Shown here one piece after another: positions 35,263-44,879 of a DNA stretch of 64,000 nucleotides (position 1 is the first letter of the stretch; the number at the start of each line of letters is the position of its first letter). The notes beneath the pieces are model-generated. The model was not told where the DNA came from, did not search any database, and was given only the letters and a program-made list of their open reading frames with translations. The translations under genes were made by a program, and so were the position numbers. Source of the DNA: Thermohalobaculum sp038534135 (lineage in GTDB: Bacteria > Pseudomonadota > Alphaproteobacteria > Rhodobacterales > Rhodobacteraceae); NCBI GenBank assembly GCA_038534135.1, contig JBCAXJ010000017.1, positions 1 to 64,000 of the forward strand. The letters run 5' to 3'.

Positions 35263-36720
35263 ATGGAGATACGTGAGGCGCTCACATTCGATGATGTCTT
35301 GATGGTCCCAGGTGCGTCCGAGGTCCTGCCCGCAGATGCGGATACGCGGACCCAGGTCACCAAGGGCATCGCGTTGAACATTCCGCTGTTGAGTTCGGCC
35401 ATGGACACCGTGACCGAAAGCGAGATGGCGATCTGCATGGCGCAATGGGGCGGCATGGGCGTGATCCACCGCAATCTGGACGTACGCGAGCAGGCCCGGC
35501 AGGTGAAGCGGGTCAAACGGTTCGAAAGCGGCATCGTCTACAACCCGATCACATTGCAGCCGGATCAGACCTTGTCCGACGCCGAGGCATTGCAAGACCG
35601 CTACAAGATCACTGGATTTCCGGTCGTCGACCGCGAGAAACGCCTGGTCGGCATTCTGACCAATCGCGACATGCGCTTTGCAGACAATCCTGATCTGCCG
35701 GTCAGTGAGCTGATGACCTCGGAGAACCTGGCCACGGTACGCGAACCGGTCGACCTGGAAGCCGCGCGCAAATTGCTGCAGACCCGCAGGATAGAGAAGC
35801 TGCTGGTGGTGAATGACGTCGGTGAGTGCACGGGCCTACTGACGGTCAAGGATATCCAGAAGGCCGTTCTGAATCCCAATGCCTGCAAGGACGATCTTGG
35901 GCGTTTGCGTGTGGCAGCAGCCACGACGGTCGGCGATGCGGGCTTCGAGCGCAGCGAAGCGCTGATCGATGCCGGGGTGGACCTGTTGGTCATCGACACG
36001 GCGCATGGCCATTCCGCATCGGTGGCTCGGGCGGTTGAGCGGGTCAAGAAGCTGTCGAACGCGGTACAAGTCGTCGCCGGGAATGTGGCGACGGGTGCTG
36101 CGACGCGCGCCTTGATCGATGCCGGTGCCGATGCGGTGAAAGTCGGGATCGGACCCGGGTCGATCTGTACCACGCGCGTCGTTGCGGGCGTGGGCGTGCC
36201 GCAGTTGACCGCCGTGCTGGATTGCGCCGAGGAGGCCGCCAAAACCGGCAGTCCGGTGATCGCGGACGGTGGCATCAAGTTCTCGGGCGATCTGGCCAAG
36301 GCAATCGCCGCGGGGGCACATTGTGCAATGGTCGGCTCGATGCTGGCAGGCACCGATGAAGCCCCGGGCGAGGTCTTCCTGTTCCAGGGCAGATCTTACA
36401 AGAGCTATCGCGGCATGGGCTCGGTCGGGGCGATGGCCCGCGGGTCGGCGGATCGGTACTTCCAGAAAGAGGTCAGCGAGAGTCACAAACTGGTGCCGGA
36501 AGGCATCGAAGGACAGGTGGCCTACAAAGGGCCCGCGGGTGCTGTGTTGCACCAACTCGTGGGCGGCCTGCGCGCGGCAATGGGCTACACCGGCACCGGC
36601 ACGATCGCAGACATGCGCAACGGCGTCGAGTTTGTCCGCATCACGAATGCAGGCCTGACAGAAAGCCACGTTCACGACGTGACCATCACCCGCGAAGCGC
36701 CGAATTACCGCGGGAGCTGA
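35263..36720 (+). CDS. guaB: Inosine-5'-monophosphate dehydrogenase
   Basis: 485 aa, AGGGG upstream. LTFDDVLMVPGASEVLP start, two CBS domains between about residues 95 and 205, catalytic loop GPGSICTTRVV with Cys302, and the mobile-flap Arg-Tyr region after residue 400. NAD-dependent oxidation of IMP to XMP, the committed step to GMP. Full length for the family. Confidence 0.96.
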   Translation: MEIREALTFDDVLMVPGASEVLPADADTRTQVTKGIALNIPLLSSAMDTVTESEMAICMAQWGGMGVIHRNLDVREQARQVKRVKRFESGIVYNPITLQPDQTLSDAEALQDRYKITGFPVVDREKRLVGILTNRDMRFADNPDLPVSELMTSENLATVREPVDLEAARKLLQTRRIEKLLVVNDVGECTGLLTVKDIQKAVLNPNACKDDLGRLRVAAATTVGDAGFERSEALIDAGVDLLVIDTAHGHSASVARAVERVKKLSNAVQVVAGNVATGAATRALIDAGADAVKVGIGPGSICTTRVVAGVGVPQLTAVLDCAEEAAKTGSPVIADGGIKFSGDLAKAIAAGAHCAMVGSMLAGTDEAPGEVFLFQGRSYKSYRGMGSVGAMARGSADRYFQKEVSESHKLVPEGIEGQVAYKGPAGAVLHQLVGGLRAAMGYTGTGTIADMRNGVEFVRITNAGLTESHVHDVTITREAPNYRGS

Positions 36721-36849
36721 TCCTGCCATGCCGAGACATCAAACGGAGCGCGCGGGCGCGCGCACGACATACGCTCGCGTCGTCGCTGCGCTGACGCGAG
36801 CCGTTGGCACGTTTGTCACCAACACTCATCAGACCATCACTTGTGACGC

Positions 36850-38046
36850 ATGAGGCCCGACGCACGAGCCCAGAGTGCGATCGAGATCCTCGACATCTGG
36901 TTGTCATCAGAACAGGATCTGGATCGGATACTGACCGATTGGGGAAGGCGAAACCGCTACGCAGGCTCCGGCGACCGGCGCGCAATCGCCGATCTCGTGT
37001 ACAGCGCGACACGCCGGCTGCGCTCAAGCGCGTGGATCGCTGGATCAGACGACGCAACGATGGCCGGGCGGGTGCTGATCCACGGAACCCTCATCCAAGC
37101 CGGACTGAAGGCCTCCGACGTTTTCACAGGTGAGAGACACGCGCCAGCGTCGCTCTCGGAAACGGAGATTGCGGCGCGAAGATCACTCGACTCCGCACCG
37201 CGTCTCGTCCGTACCGACATGCCAGAATGGCTGGAACCCTGGGTCGCAAAGCTGAATGACGCCGATCTCCTTGCTCTTCGCGACCGCGCGAATGTTGATT
37301 TGCGGGTCAACAGTTTGAAGACCGATCCCGCTGCCGCCCGGCAAAGCCTCGCGAACGACGGTATTATCACAGAACCCCTGCCCGGTGTCGTTCATGCGCT
37401 CAAGGTCAAGGACGGCGCTCATCGGGTTCATCTAAGCACTGCATATCTCGGAGGTCTGGTCGAGATCCAGGACGCCGGAAGCCAACAACTTGCGTTGCTC
37501 GCCAAAGCAAGACCCGGTGAACGTATCCTGGATCTTTGTGCCGGCGGCGGCGGCAAGGCACTTGCCATGGCGGCGGCAGCGGGCGGCAAGGCCATCATCC
37601 ATGCATATGACATATCAAGTGCCCGCCTTGAAGCCTTGCCCGCGCGGGCGCAACGGGCGGGTGCTTCCATTGAGATCATCGATCGAAAGACACTCGAGAG
37701 ATCCTTTGGGACATATGACGTCATCTTCGTCGATGCTCCATGTTCGGGTTCAGGTGCGTGGCGACGCAATCCGGACGCCAAATGGCGTCTGACTGAAGCG
37801 CGACTTCAATCCTTGATCGCTGTCCAGTCAGAACTGCTCGAGCAGGCGCGAAAACTGCTACAGCCCGAGGGGCGGATCATCTATGGCACTTGCTCGATCT
37901 TTGACGGCGAGAACGCATCGCAGATCGATCAGTTCCTCAAACGGCATCCGAGATGGCATCTTGTCGATCAGCTTCGCCTGTTGCCGAGTTCTGGCACGGA
38001 TGGTTTTTTTGGCGCTTTGCTGTCACAGGTTGTGGACTCGCGTTAA
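36850..38046 (+). CDS. rsmB: RsmB/NOP2-family RNA cytosine methyltransferase
   Basis: 398 aa. N-terminal helical RNA-binding domain (to about residue 130), SAM-binding LDLCAGGGGKALAMAAAA, and the catalytic cysteines of the m5C family in VDAPCSGSGAWRRNPD and IYGTCSIF. The C-terminus lacks a PUA domain. RsmB modifies 16S C967; the exact target is not provable from sequence. No ribosome site is obvious. Confidence 0.85.
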   Translation: MRPDARAQSAIEILDIWLSSEQDLDRILTDWGRRNRYAGSGDRRAIADLVYSATRRLRSSAWIAGSDDATMAGRVLIHGTLIQAGLKASDVFTGERHAPASLSETEIAARRSLDSAPRLVRTDMPEWLEPWVAKLNDADLLALRDRANVDLRVNSLKTDPAAARQSLANDGIITEPLPGVVHALKVKDGAHRVHLSTAYLGGLVEIQDAGSQQLALLAKARPGERILDLCAGGGGKALAMAAAAGGKAIIHAYDISSARLEALPARAQRAGASIEIIDRKTLERSFGTYDVIFVDAPCSGSGAWRRNPDAKWRLTEARLQSLIAVQSELLEQARKLLQPEGRIIYGTCSIFDGENASQIDQFLKRHPRWHLVDQLRLLPSSGTDGFFGALLSQVVDSR

Positions 38047-38133
38047 AATTGATTGTCTATTCACCGTGAGACGATAGGGGCGGTGTTTGAAATTTGTGTC
38101 CGGTCACTGGACAGAGTGTCAGGGTGACAGAAA

Positions 38134-40446
38134 ATGACTGAGCTCCTTGCTGGCGCCGCTGCTGCTCCAGTTCTCGTCCCGGCGATCCTGGCGGCGGCTG
38201 TATGCGATGGCTGGTTCGCCTGCCTCGTCAGCTTTGCGATGGCACCGATGACGGTGATCGGTGCGGCGATCCTTGTGGCAATCGGCACGGTTTTTCTGAT
38301 CCGGTACCTCGTCCCGAAGAAAGGCACGGACGTCGGTCTGATCCTGATGACCCGTGAGTGGCCCGCAGCGATCACGCGACGCGATGGCCGCATCATCAAT
38401 GCGAACGCCCCACTAACCGACGCCGTTGCGCGCAAGGCCGCGATTCTCGATATGCTTCAACCGCTGCTTGGCGCGTCGGCAAGCGACATCTATCGGATGT
38501 CCAGGCTCAGTCTGCAGGAGGGCATCGCGCTTGAAACCCACACGCGCGCCGACACAGGGGAGCAGGTTGTTCTGTGTGTCAATCTGTGCGGGCCGCATGA
38601 GCTTATCTGGCAGGTCATCCCTAAAACGCGCATGACGACACTGTTCAGCGATGGCGGGGCGCTTCAGTTCACCTCGGCGCCGTTCGCATACATCCGCATC
38701 GGTGCAATGGGTGAGGTCACGACGAACGATCTGTTTGGCGATGTGTTTTCAGAGGATGCAATTCACATTCTTGAAGAGCAGGTCGAAGCAGGCGTGTTCT
38801 CTGCTGGCCGCATCCTGCTGCCCGGAACAGATGGCGCGGACAGGCTGGCATTGAGTGCGTTGCGGATCGATCGATCCCAGGATGTCGACACCTACGAGAT
38901 CTTCCTGTTCATTCCCGATGGTGAAACGACAGGACAGATCAGCGCGGCTGAAACGCTAGAAGCCATCCCGGTGTCGCTGTTGCATCTTGATATCGAGGGG
39001 CGTGTTTTCTGGGGAAACAGCCAGGCCCGCGCCATGCTTGGCAAGTCGTTCCGCGTTGGCCGGATGATTGGCGATATCCTGCAACCCTTGAGCAGGTCAC
39101 TCGACGGGTTGATGGCAGAGGTTCGGGCGGGAACCTATGACGGATCTGGCGAAATGGTCCGGCTGAAGGACGGCGGGTTCGAGACGTTCGCCCAGGTTTC
39201 GCTGACACAGATCATGCTTCAGGGGCAACCATCACTGATGGCCGTCCTGACGGACGCGTCTGAACTGCGCATGCTCGAAGACAAGTTCGCCCAATCCCAG
39301 AAGATGGAGGCGGTCGGCAAGCTCGCAGGCGGGGTCGCACACGATTTCAACAATGTGCTCACTGCGATCAGCGGGAACTGCGACCTTCTGTTGCTCCGCA
39401 AGGACGCGAGCCATCCGGATTTCAACGACCTCACGCAAATCAAGCAGAACGCAAATCGCGCGGTGACGCTCGTCAGGCAACTGCTGGCATTCTCGCGCAA
39501 ACAAACCCTCCAGCCCAAGTTGCTGTCGGTCCAGGATGTCGTATCGGATACGTTGTATCTGCTGGATCGACTGATTGGTGAAAACATCACTCTTTCGCTG
39601 GATCACGGGCGAAACCTGGGCTCCGTTCGCGCGGATCACCAACAGCTCGAACAGGCGATCATGAACCTCGTGGTGAACGCGCGTGATGCGATGCCCGAAG
39701 GGGGAACGATCACGATCAGCACACAGAACTCGCGTCTGAGCGAGATCCAGAAACATGTCGGCGTCTCGGTTCCGCCGGGTGACTATGTCGAAATCAGCGT
39801 ATCGGACAGCGGAACCGGCATCGACCCGCAGGTCATGGACAAGGTGTTTGATCCATTCTTCACGACGAAAGCCGTTGGCGAAGGTACGGGTTTGGGGCTG
39901 TCGACCGTGTACGGCATCGTCAAGCAGTCAGGCGGCTACATTTATGCCGAGAACATCGAAGGGAACGGTGCGCGGTTCACAATCCTCCTGCCACGCGCGT
40001 TCCCTGCGCCCAACGAAATGCCCACGCCCGAGGCACCAATCGACGCTACCAAACCGGATCTCACCGGCCAGGGGGCCGTTCTACTCGTCGAAGACGAGGC
40101 GCCCGTCCGTTCGTTCGCGTCACGTGCGTTGAAACTGCGTGGCTACCGCGTGATCGAAGCAGAATCTGCCGAAGATGCCATGGTGGTGCTGACCGAGGGC
40201 GCCGAGGATGTCGACGTTCTTGTATCCGATGTCGTGATGCCGGGCATGGACGGGCCGACCTTTGCGCGCAAGGCGAGAGATCTGCGTCCGGATCTCAGGG
40301 TCATCTTCATATCTGGTTACGCCGAAGACTCCTTCCAGCGCAACTTGAGCGACATGGATTTTGAGTTCCTTCCGAAACCGTTCTCGCTGAACGAACTCAC
40401 CGCGAAGGTGAAAGTCGCGATCGAGAGCACTCAGCCGCACGTATAG
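38134..40446 (+). CDS. cckA: Cell-cycle hybrid histidine kinase CckA
   Basis: 770 aa. Two N-terminal membrane helices (about residues 8-60), PAS-like sensor regions (about 75-375), H-box AGGVAHDFNNVLTAISG with phospho-His403, the ATPase domain (NLVVNARDAM, DSGTGID, GTGLGLSTVYGI) and a receiver domain with Asp699 in VSDVVMPGMDG. This architecture is that of CckA, which phosphorylates ChpT and so CtrA and CpdR. In Rhodobacterales the pathway controls motility, gene-transfer agents and stress responses rather than viability. Confidence 0.93.
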   Translation: MTELLAGAAAAPVLVPAILAAAVCDGWFACLVSFAMAPMTVIGAAILVAIGTVFLIRYLVPKKGTDVGLILMTREWPAAITRRDGRIINANAPLTDAVARKAAILDMLQPLLGASASDIYRMSRLSLQEGIALETHTRADTGEQVVLCVNLCGPHELIWQVIPKTRMTTLFSDGGALQFTSAPFAYIRIGAMGEVTTNDLFGDVFSEDAIHILEEQVEAGVFSAGRILLPGTDGADRLALSALRIDRSQDVDTYEIFLFIPDGETTGQISAAETLEAIPVSLLHLDIEGRVFWGNSQARAMLGKSFRVGRMIGDILQPLSRSLDGLMAEVRAGTYDGSGEMVRLKDGGFETFAQVSLTQIMLQGQPSLMAVLTDASELRMLEDKFAQSQKMEAVGKLAGGVAHDFNNVLTAISGNCDLLLLRKDASHPDFNDLTQIKQNANRAVTLVRQLLAFSRKQTLQPKLLSVQDVVSDTLYLLDRLIGENITLSLDHGRNLGSVRADHQQLEQAIMNLVVNARDAMPEGGTITISTQNSRLSEIQKHVGVSVPPGDYVEISVSDSGTGIDPQVMDKVFDPFFTTKAVGEGTGLGLSTVYGIVKQSGGYIYAENIEGNGARFTILLPRAFPAPNEMPTPEAPIDATKPDLTGQGAVLLVEDEAPVRSFASRALKLRGYRVIEAESAEDAMVVLTEGAEDVDVLVSDVVMPGMDGPTFARKARDLRPDLRVIFISGYAEDSFQRNLSDMDFEFLPKPFSLNELTAKVKVAIESTQPHV

Positions 40447-40485
40447 CGCGAGGAACCGCTCTAACCGGCTATGAGAGAAACCGTC

Positions 40486-41082
40486 CTAAGCGAGCGACTG
40501 GTATATTTCGAAGTCCAGCAAGAGATGATCATGTAAGCGGTCGCGGACGTCGAGAGAGAGTTCTTCCGCTGCATGTGCGGACGGAGACACGTTCCGCCGC
40601 TCCAGCACAACTTCACGGTCAAGCCTCTCCGAGAGAAAGGCGCACAGCTCATCCACGCGATCATACCGAAACAGGCGGTCAACGCCGATGCTGCCATCGG
40701 CAGCGGCGACGAACCGCGATTGGCGCCCCAGGTTCGCAGGCGCGCGGGCCCCGTCGATATAGAGTTCAACGAAGCGCTCGAAATCGATCCCCTCCGTTGA
40801 TCGGGATGGATCAGGAATACCGGGGCGCGAGCGATAGCGCCACCAGCTGTGCAGCCAGCTCACCGGCTCCCGAAACATGCAAACCGTCTCCATCGGTCCT
40901 TCGGCAAGGTTTTCGAGAAATCGTTTCAGATGGCGATGGTACTTACGAAAGTTGGTGTGCTTGGCACCGGGATGCTTGGAAATCACAAGATCCATGTCCC
41001 TGGACAAAGCAGCCTCGAACGAGGTTGACGCACATTTCGGCATCGCGAGGATCACGAGACGGTGTTGGATCGAGGCCAGCAT
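40486..41082 (-). CDS. Sulfotransferase-like protein
   Basis: 198 aa from MLASIQHRLVILAMPKCAST, chosen because AGGAGG lies 12 nt upstream; the frame extends to a TTG at 41160. VILAMPKCASTSFEAALS resembles the PAPS-binding 5' loop, and CMFREPVSWLHSWW resembles the 3'-phosphate-binding REP motif. Members add sulfate to glycans, lipids or small molecules. The similarity is limited to these motifs. Divergent from recA. Confidence 0.7.
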   Translation of the reverse strand: MLASIQHRLVILAMPKCASTSFEAALSRDMDLVISKHPGAKHTNFRKYHRHLKRFLENLAEGPMETVCMFREPVSWLHSWWRYRSRPGIPDPSRSTEGIDFERFVELYIDGARAPANLGRQSRFVAAADGSIGVDRLFRYDRVDELCAFLSERLDREVVLERRNVSPSAHAAEELSLDVRDRLHDHLLLDFEIYQSLA

Positions 41083-41211
41083 TCGGGGGTAGAGCCTCCT
41101 GGAAGCACTCCTAGTGTCATAGATCCGGCTTAACCGTTCGTAAACCACGAGCCCTTTCAACTATACGGAGAGCGACTCAAGTTTGTTCTTTATTTACCCC
41201 TAGCCTTGTGA

Positions 41212-41226
41212 GAACATCACAAGAAC
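41212..41226. promoter_or_regulatory. LexA (SOS) box upstream of recA
   Basis: GAAC-ATCACAA-GAAC, the reverse complement of the alphaproteobacterial LexA box GTTC-N7-GTTC, 49 bp before the recA ATG. Indicates DNA-damage-induced recA expression. Confidence 0.85.
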
Positions 41227-41275
41227 AGATGGTGTTTGCGCGCCTTCTGACGATATGAAATAAGGAGCAGGCAGG

Positions 41276-42352
41276 ATGAGCGACAACCTATTGAAGCTGG
41301 CTGAAAGACGGACAATGGACAAACAAAAAGCACTGGATTCGGCACTGGCCCAGATCGAACGTAGCTTCGGCAAAGGTTCGATCATGAAGCTGGGCCAACG
41401 GGAAGCCGCCATGGATGTGGAGGCGGTTTCGACCGGGTCCTTGGGGCTCGATATAGCGTTGGGAATTGGCGGCCTTCCCAAAGGCCGGATCATCGAGATC
41501 TACGGCCCGGAGAGCTCCGGCAAGACAACCCTCGCCCTGCATTCGGTCGCCGAAGAACAGAAAAAGGGCGGAATCTGTGCCTTTGTCGATGCCGAGCATG
41601 CGCTCGATCCGGCCTATGCCCGCAAGCTGGGTGTTGATGTCGACGAGCTGCTGATTTCTCAGCCGGATGCTGGTGAGCAGGCGCTGGAGATTACCGATAC
41701 CCTGGTCCGTTCGGGCGCGGTGTCGATGATCGTGGTGGACTCCGTTGCCGCGTTGACCCCCCGCGCAGAGCTCGAAGGCGACATGGGCGACGCACAGGTC
41801 GGTCTGCAAGCCCGTCTGATGAGCCAGGCCATGCGCAAGCTCACCGGATCCATAAGCCGTTCGAAATGCATGGTGATCTTCATCAACCAGATCCGCATGA
41901 AGATCGGCGTGATGTTCGGATCGCCCGAGACCACGACCGGCGGAAACGCATTGAAATTCTATTCCTCGGTACGGTTAGACATCCGCCGGATCGGATCGAT
42001 CAAGGACCGCGACGAGGTTGTCGGCAACACGACCCGCGTCAAGGTCGTCAAGAACAAGGTTGCACCGCCGTTCAAACAGGTCGAGTTCGACATCATGTAT
42101 GGCGAGGGTATCTCGAAGATGGGCGAGCTGATCGATCTCGGCGTCAAGGCCGGAGTGGTGGAGAAGTCGGGATCCTGGTTCTCGTATGGTGACGAGCGGA
42201 TCGGCCAGGGCCGCGAGAACGTGAAGCAGTTCCTGCGTGACAATCCGCAGATCGCGCTTTCAGTTGAGGACAAGATCCGCGCAGCGCACGGTCTGGACTT
42301 CGACTTTGCGCCGGGTGCCGTAGAAGACGAGGACGAGGTTCTCGAAGCCTGA
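41276..42352 (+). CDS. recA: Recombinase A
   Basis: 358 aa. MDKQKALDSALAQIERSFGK, Walker A GPESSGKTT, VDSVAALTP, FINQIRMKIGVMFG and the L2 region GGNALKF are all canonical. Strand exchange filament protein and LexA co-protease. Controlled by the LexA box at 41212-41226. An alternative start is MDKQKAL at codon 14. Confidence 0.97.
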   Translation: MSDNLLKLAERRTMDKQKALDSALAQIERSFGKGSIMKLGQREAAMDVEAVSTGSLGLDIALGIGGLPKGRIIEIYGPESSGKTTLALHSVAEEQKKGGICAFVDAEHALDPAYARKLGVDVDELLISQPDAGEQALEITDTLVRSGAVSMIVVDSVAALTPRAELEGDMGDAQVGLQARLMSQAMRKLTGSISRSKCMVIFINQIRMKIGVMFGSPETTTGGNALKFYSSVRLDIRRIGSIKDRDEVVGNTTRVKVVKNKVAPPFKQVEFDIMYGEGISKMGELIDLGVKAGVVEKSGSWFSYGDERIGQGRENVKQFLRDNPQIALSVEDKIRAAHGLDFDFAPGAVEDEDEVLEA

Positions 42353-42376
42353 CGCTCTCAAGAAGCGCCTATAAGC

Positions 42377-42410
42377 AACAAGGGCCAGCAACAGTGCCGG
42401 CCCTGCTGTT
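42377..42410. terminator. Hairpin between recA and the HU gene
   Basis: AGGGCC (42381-42386) pairs with GGCCCT (42399-42404), with outer AACA/TGTT pairing (42377-42380 with 42407-42410) around a 3-nt bulge, followed by TTTC. Lies between convergent genes and probably ends both transcripts. Confidence 0.6.
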
Positions 42411-42430
42411 TCAGATCAATGCGATCGGGT

Positions 42431-42718
42431 TCAGCCGGTCTTGATCTTTGACACGGCATCCTTGAACGGCTTCACAACCTTGAACCCAGCGACAGTGGTC
42501 GCCGGCAGTTTGATCGTCTCACCGCTGGAAGGGTTGCGTGCGTCTCGTGCCGCGCGGTGCTTCGCTTCGATCTTTGCGATCCCCGGCAGAACGATAGAGC
42601 CGCCATCTTTGAGCGCCGACAACACAATGCCGGGCAGCGCGTCAATCGCTGCTTCCGCCTGAGACTTGTTCAGATCTGCTGCGGCGGCCAGAGCATCGAC
42701 CAGTTCCGATTTTTTCAT
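42431..42718 (-). CDS. HU-family DNA-binding protein
   Basis: 95 aa from MKKSELVDALAAAADL. The HU fold is clear: LNKSQAEAAIDALPGIVLSA, then a beta-arm region with FKVVKPFKDAV at the end. The arm sequence around ARNPSSGETIKLPA matches the conserved RNPxTG of HU/IHF. A nucleoid-associated protein; lacks residues that would mark it as IHF. Confidence 0.92.
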   Translation of the reverse strand: MKKSELVDALAAAADLNKSQAEAAIDALPGIVLSALKDGGSIVLPGIAKIEAKHRAARDARNPSSGETIKLPATTVAGFKVVKPFKDAVSKIKTG

Positions 42719-42891
42719 GCCTGTTTTCCTTAGTTCTTTGTCCGCGCTTGGACACACGCGTTTGCTTCAGTCACGTCACCGTCTGGACTTGGGCGAACCG
42801 CTCGGACATCGAGGCGAATAGGCCCATCGACCAGTGATACTTCGTCGTTTCGTGCGCACTTGATACATCGCACGCTCTGGTACGCACAAAC

Positions 42892-42925
42892 AAAAAACCG
42901 CGCTTTATGGGCGTAGAGCGCCGTT
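42892..42925 (-). terminator. Intrinsic terminator of the SleB-like gene
   Basis: On the minus strand AACGGCGCT (42925-42917) pairs with AGCGCGGTT (42904-42896) with one mismatch, followed by TTTTG. About 50 bp after the stop at 42978. Confidence 0.7.
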
Positions 42926-42977
42926 TTATTGAACTTTTTGCACGTCGCCTACCGAATTGAGCGCGCCAGAGCCCCGT

Positions 42978-43781
42978 TCAGCGCTTCGACAGCTTGATCG
43001 GCTTGCGGTAGAAGATGTGCCGCCCGATGCGTGCCGTACGTTGCATCTTGCGCGACCAACGGGGCCGAACAGTTGTGTTGTGATAGAACAACGCGTCTCC
43101 GGTCAGGCGCCGTTCGGCACCACTGAGCATGACGTATGCGAGTTGGCCAAGCTCGTTGAAGACACCGTCGTTGCCGATCCGGTTCGACTTGCCATCACAG
43201 TTGTATGAAAACTGGCACGCGTTGCGGCGGCTTTGACCCTGTTGAACGACGCCGCAGACCGAGTTGGGATAGAGCCCCGAGTCAACGCGGTTCAAGATCA
43301 CCTCGGCGACCGCGATCTGTCCGCGCAGGCTCTCTCCCCTGGCCTCGAAGTACAAAGCCTCGGCCAGGCAGTACCAGTTTTCGGACTTGTTCAGCACCTT
43401 TACCCGGGACAGAGCGTTCGCATTCAGGGATAGCGCCGCAACTTGCGTGTAATCCCGATCGGCATGCGACTTGGAGGTCCGTTTTGCCTCCTCATCCATC
43501 GATATGTGCCGGCCGATTGCACTGCGCGCTGTGCTGTCATAGGGCCACGTGCTGCCACCGGCCTCGATCGCTTCTAGGCCCGCTGCGCGCACGAAGTGTC
43601 TGGTCAGCGCGAACGAACTGAGTGCTGTCTGCTCTCCGCCAATTGCGTCCCCGACCACCGTCGAATAGCGCACGACATCAAGGCCAAGCGTGTCGGCGTT
43701 AACGGGTGTTGGTGCGGGCACCAGCAGTGCTGTTGCCATCATTATCCCTGCGAGTGGGCCGCAGGCCTGTCGTATGTTCAT
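42978..43781 (-). CDS. SleB-type cell wall hydrolase
   Basis: 267 aa from MNIRQACGPLAGIMMATALL, an N-terminal signal peptide for export. The hydrolase_2 domain lies in the last 130 residues: YCLAEALYFEARGESLRGQI, EVILNRVDSGLYPNSVCGVV, and CQFSYNCDG. The catalytic Glu is in YFEARGE. Lytic transglycosylase or amidase acting on peptidoglycan; common in alphaproteobacteria that do not form spores. Terminated by the hairpin at 42892-42925. Confidence 0.88.
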   Translation of the reverse strand: MNIRQACGPLAGIMMATALLVPAPTPVNADTLGLDVVRYSTVVGDAIGGEQTALSSFALTRHFVRAAGLEAIEAGGSTWPYDSTARSAIGRHISMDEEAKRTSKSHADRDYTQVAALSLNANALSRVKVLNKSENWYCLAEALYFEARGESLRGQIAVAEVILNRVDSGLYPNSVCGVVQQGQSRRNACQFSYNCDGKSNRIGNDGVFNELGQLAYVMLSGAERRLTGDALFYHNTTVRPRWSRKMQRTARIGRHIFYRKPIKLSKR

Positions 43782-43955
43782 TGTCTTCTCGTTCTCTTCC
43801 CTGCAACTTGCTTCGCAGAGCGCTCCCACGTCCCCAACGCTCGATGCGATCAGCAGCAGTCGTCTTTCTTTATCATCAGCGCGGCGGTGAATGCAGATTT
43901 TGAGGAGGTTGCACGAGAGATCACGTGTGAAGTCGGTGTCGATTAGTGAGTCGCG

Positions 43956-44879
43956 TTACAAAAATGCCTCAGTAAATGCGGCGTCCAGGCGCGATTCACA
44001 CTCGAATGTGTTGCAAAATGAGAATCTGTCACGATTCAATCCGCACAACTTTCTGGCGAGTTCTTGCCCAAAACGCCCGAAATGCGAGGAAATTCTATCT
44101 TCTCGCCAGCGAATCATTCTCGCGTTTCGCGACTCAACGAATCGTGGCCCATTTTTGACGCCCATGTTCGCGAACGCGTCAACGACTTCTGCCATGCCTG
44201 CGCCGGTCTCGGAGGAACAGGCCAGAAGGCCGACTTGCCGGGCACCATCGCTCAGCGAAAGCGCCCCCCGAATATCGGCCAGGGTTCGTGTCGCGATCTC
44301 GCCCAGATCCGCCTTCGTCACGATGATGAGATCCGGGATCTCCATGATCCCCGCCTTCATGTATTGCAGCGCGTCTCCGGACCCTGGCTGGGCGCAGAAG
44401 ACGGTTCCATCGACAATGTCTGCCACGCCAGTTTCCGACTGACCGACGCCGACCGTTTCCACCAGCACAAGATCGAAGACGGACTGCATCAGGATCAGAG
44501 CCGGGAACGTCACCTCGGAAACGCCGCCAAGCCGGTTGCGCGCGGCCATCGATCGGACGAACACACCCGGGTCTGCGGGATCCGTCGTTAGCCGCGTTCG
44601 ATCGCCGAGCAGCGCGCCACCGGTCCTGGACGAGGACGGATCGATCGCGATCACGCCGATGGTACGCCCGGACGCGCGCCACGCGGCAATCAGACCGTTC
44701 ACAAGGCTCGACTTTCCAACGCCGGGCGGGCCGGTCAGTCCCAAGGTGAACCCGCGCGGCGACAGGAGGGCTTCATCCAGCAGAGTCGCGACGCCCGCCT
44801 CGGTCAGACGGGTTTCGACGTCAACAAGGGCGCGTGCGAGACTGCGCTTGCCGCCGCGTCGCAGATCTTCAAGAAGCAT
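43956..44879 (-). CDS. meaB: Methylmalonyl-CoA mutase-associated GTPase
   Basis: 307 aa from MLLEDLRRGGKRSLA. G-domain motifs: GLTGPPGVGKSSLVNGLI (P-loop), IAIDPSSSRTGGALLGDRTR, VETVGVGQSE and VTKADLGE. MeaB guards and reloads cobalamin-dependent acyl-CoA mutases. The mutase gene is not in the window. Its first 11 bp overlap the end of the PPDK-like gene, so the two are translationally linked. Slightly shorter than usual (about 325 aa) with a divergent C-terminus. Confidence 0.88.
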   Translation of the reverse strand: MLLEDLRRGGKRSLARALVDVETRLTEAGVATLLDEALLSPRGFTLGLTGPPGVGKSSLVNGLIAAWRASGRTIGVIAIDPSSSRTGGALLGDRTRLTTDPADPGVFVRSMAARNRLGGVSEVTFPALILMQSVFDLVLVETVGVGQSETGVADIVDGTVFCAQPGSGDALQYMKAGIMEIPDLIIVTKADLGEIATRTLADIRGALSLSDGARQVGLLACSSETGAGMAEVVDAFANMGVKNGPRFVESRNARMIRWREDRISSHFGRFGQELARKLCGLNRDRFSFCNTFECESRLDAAFTEAFL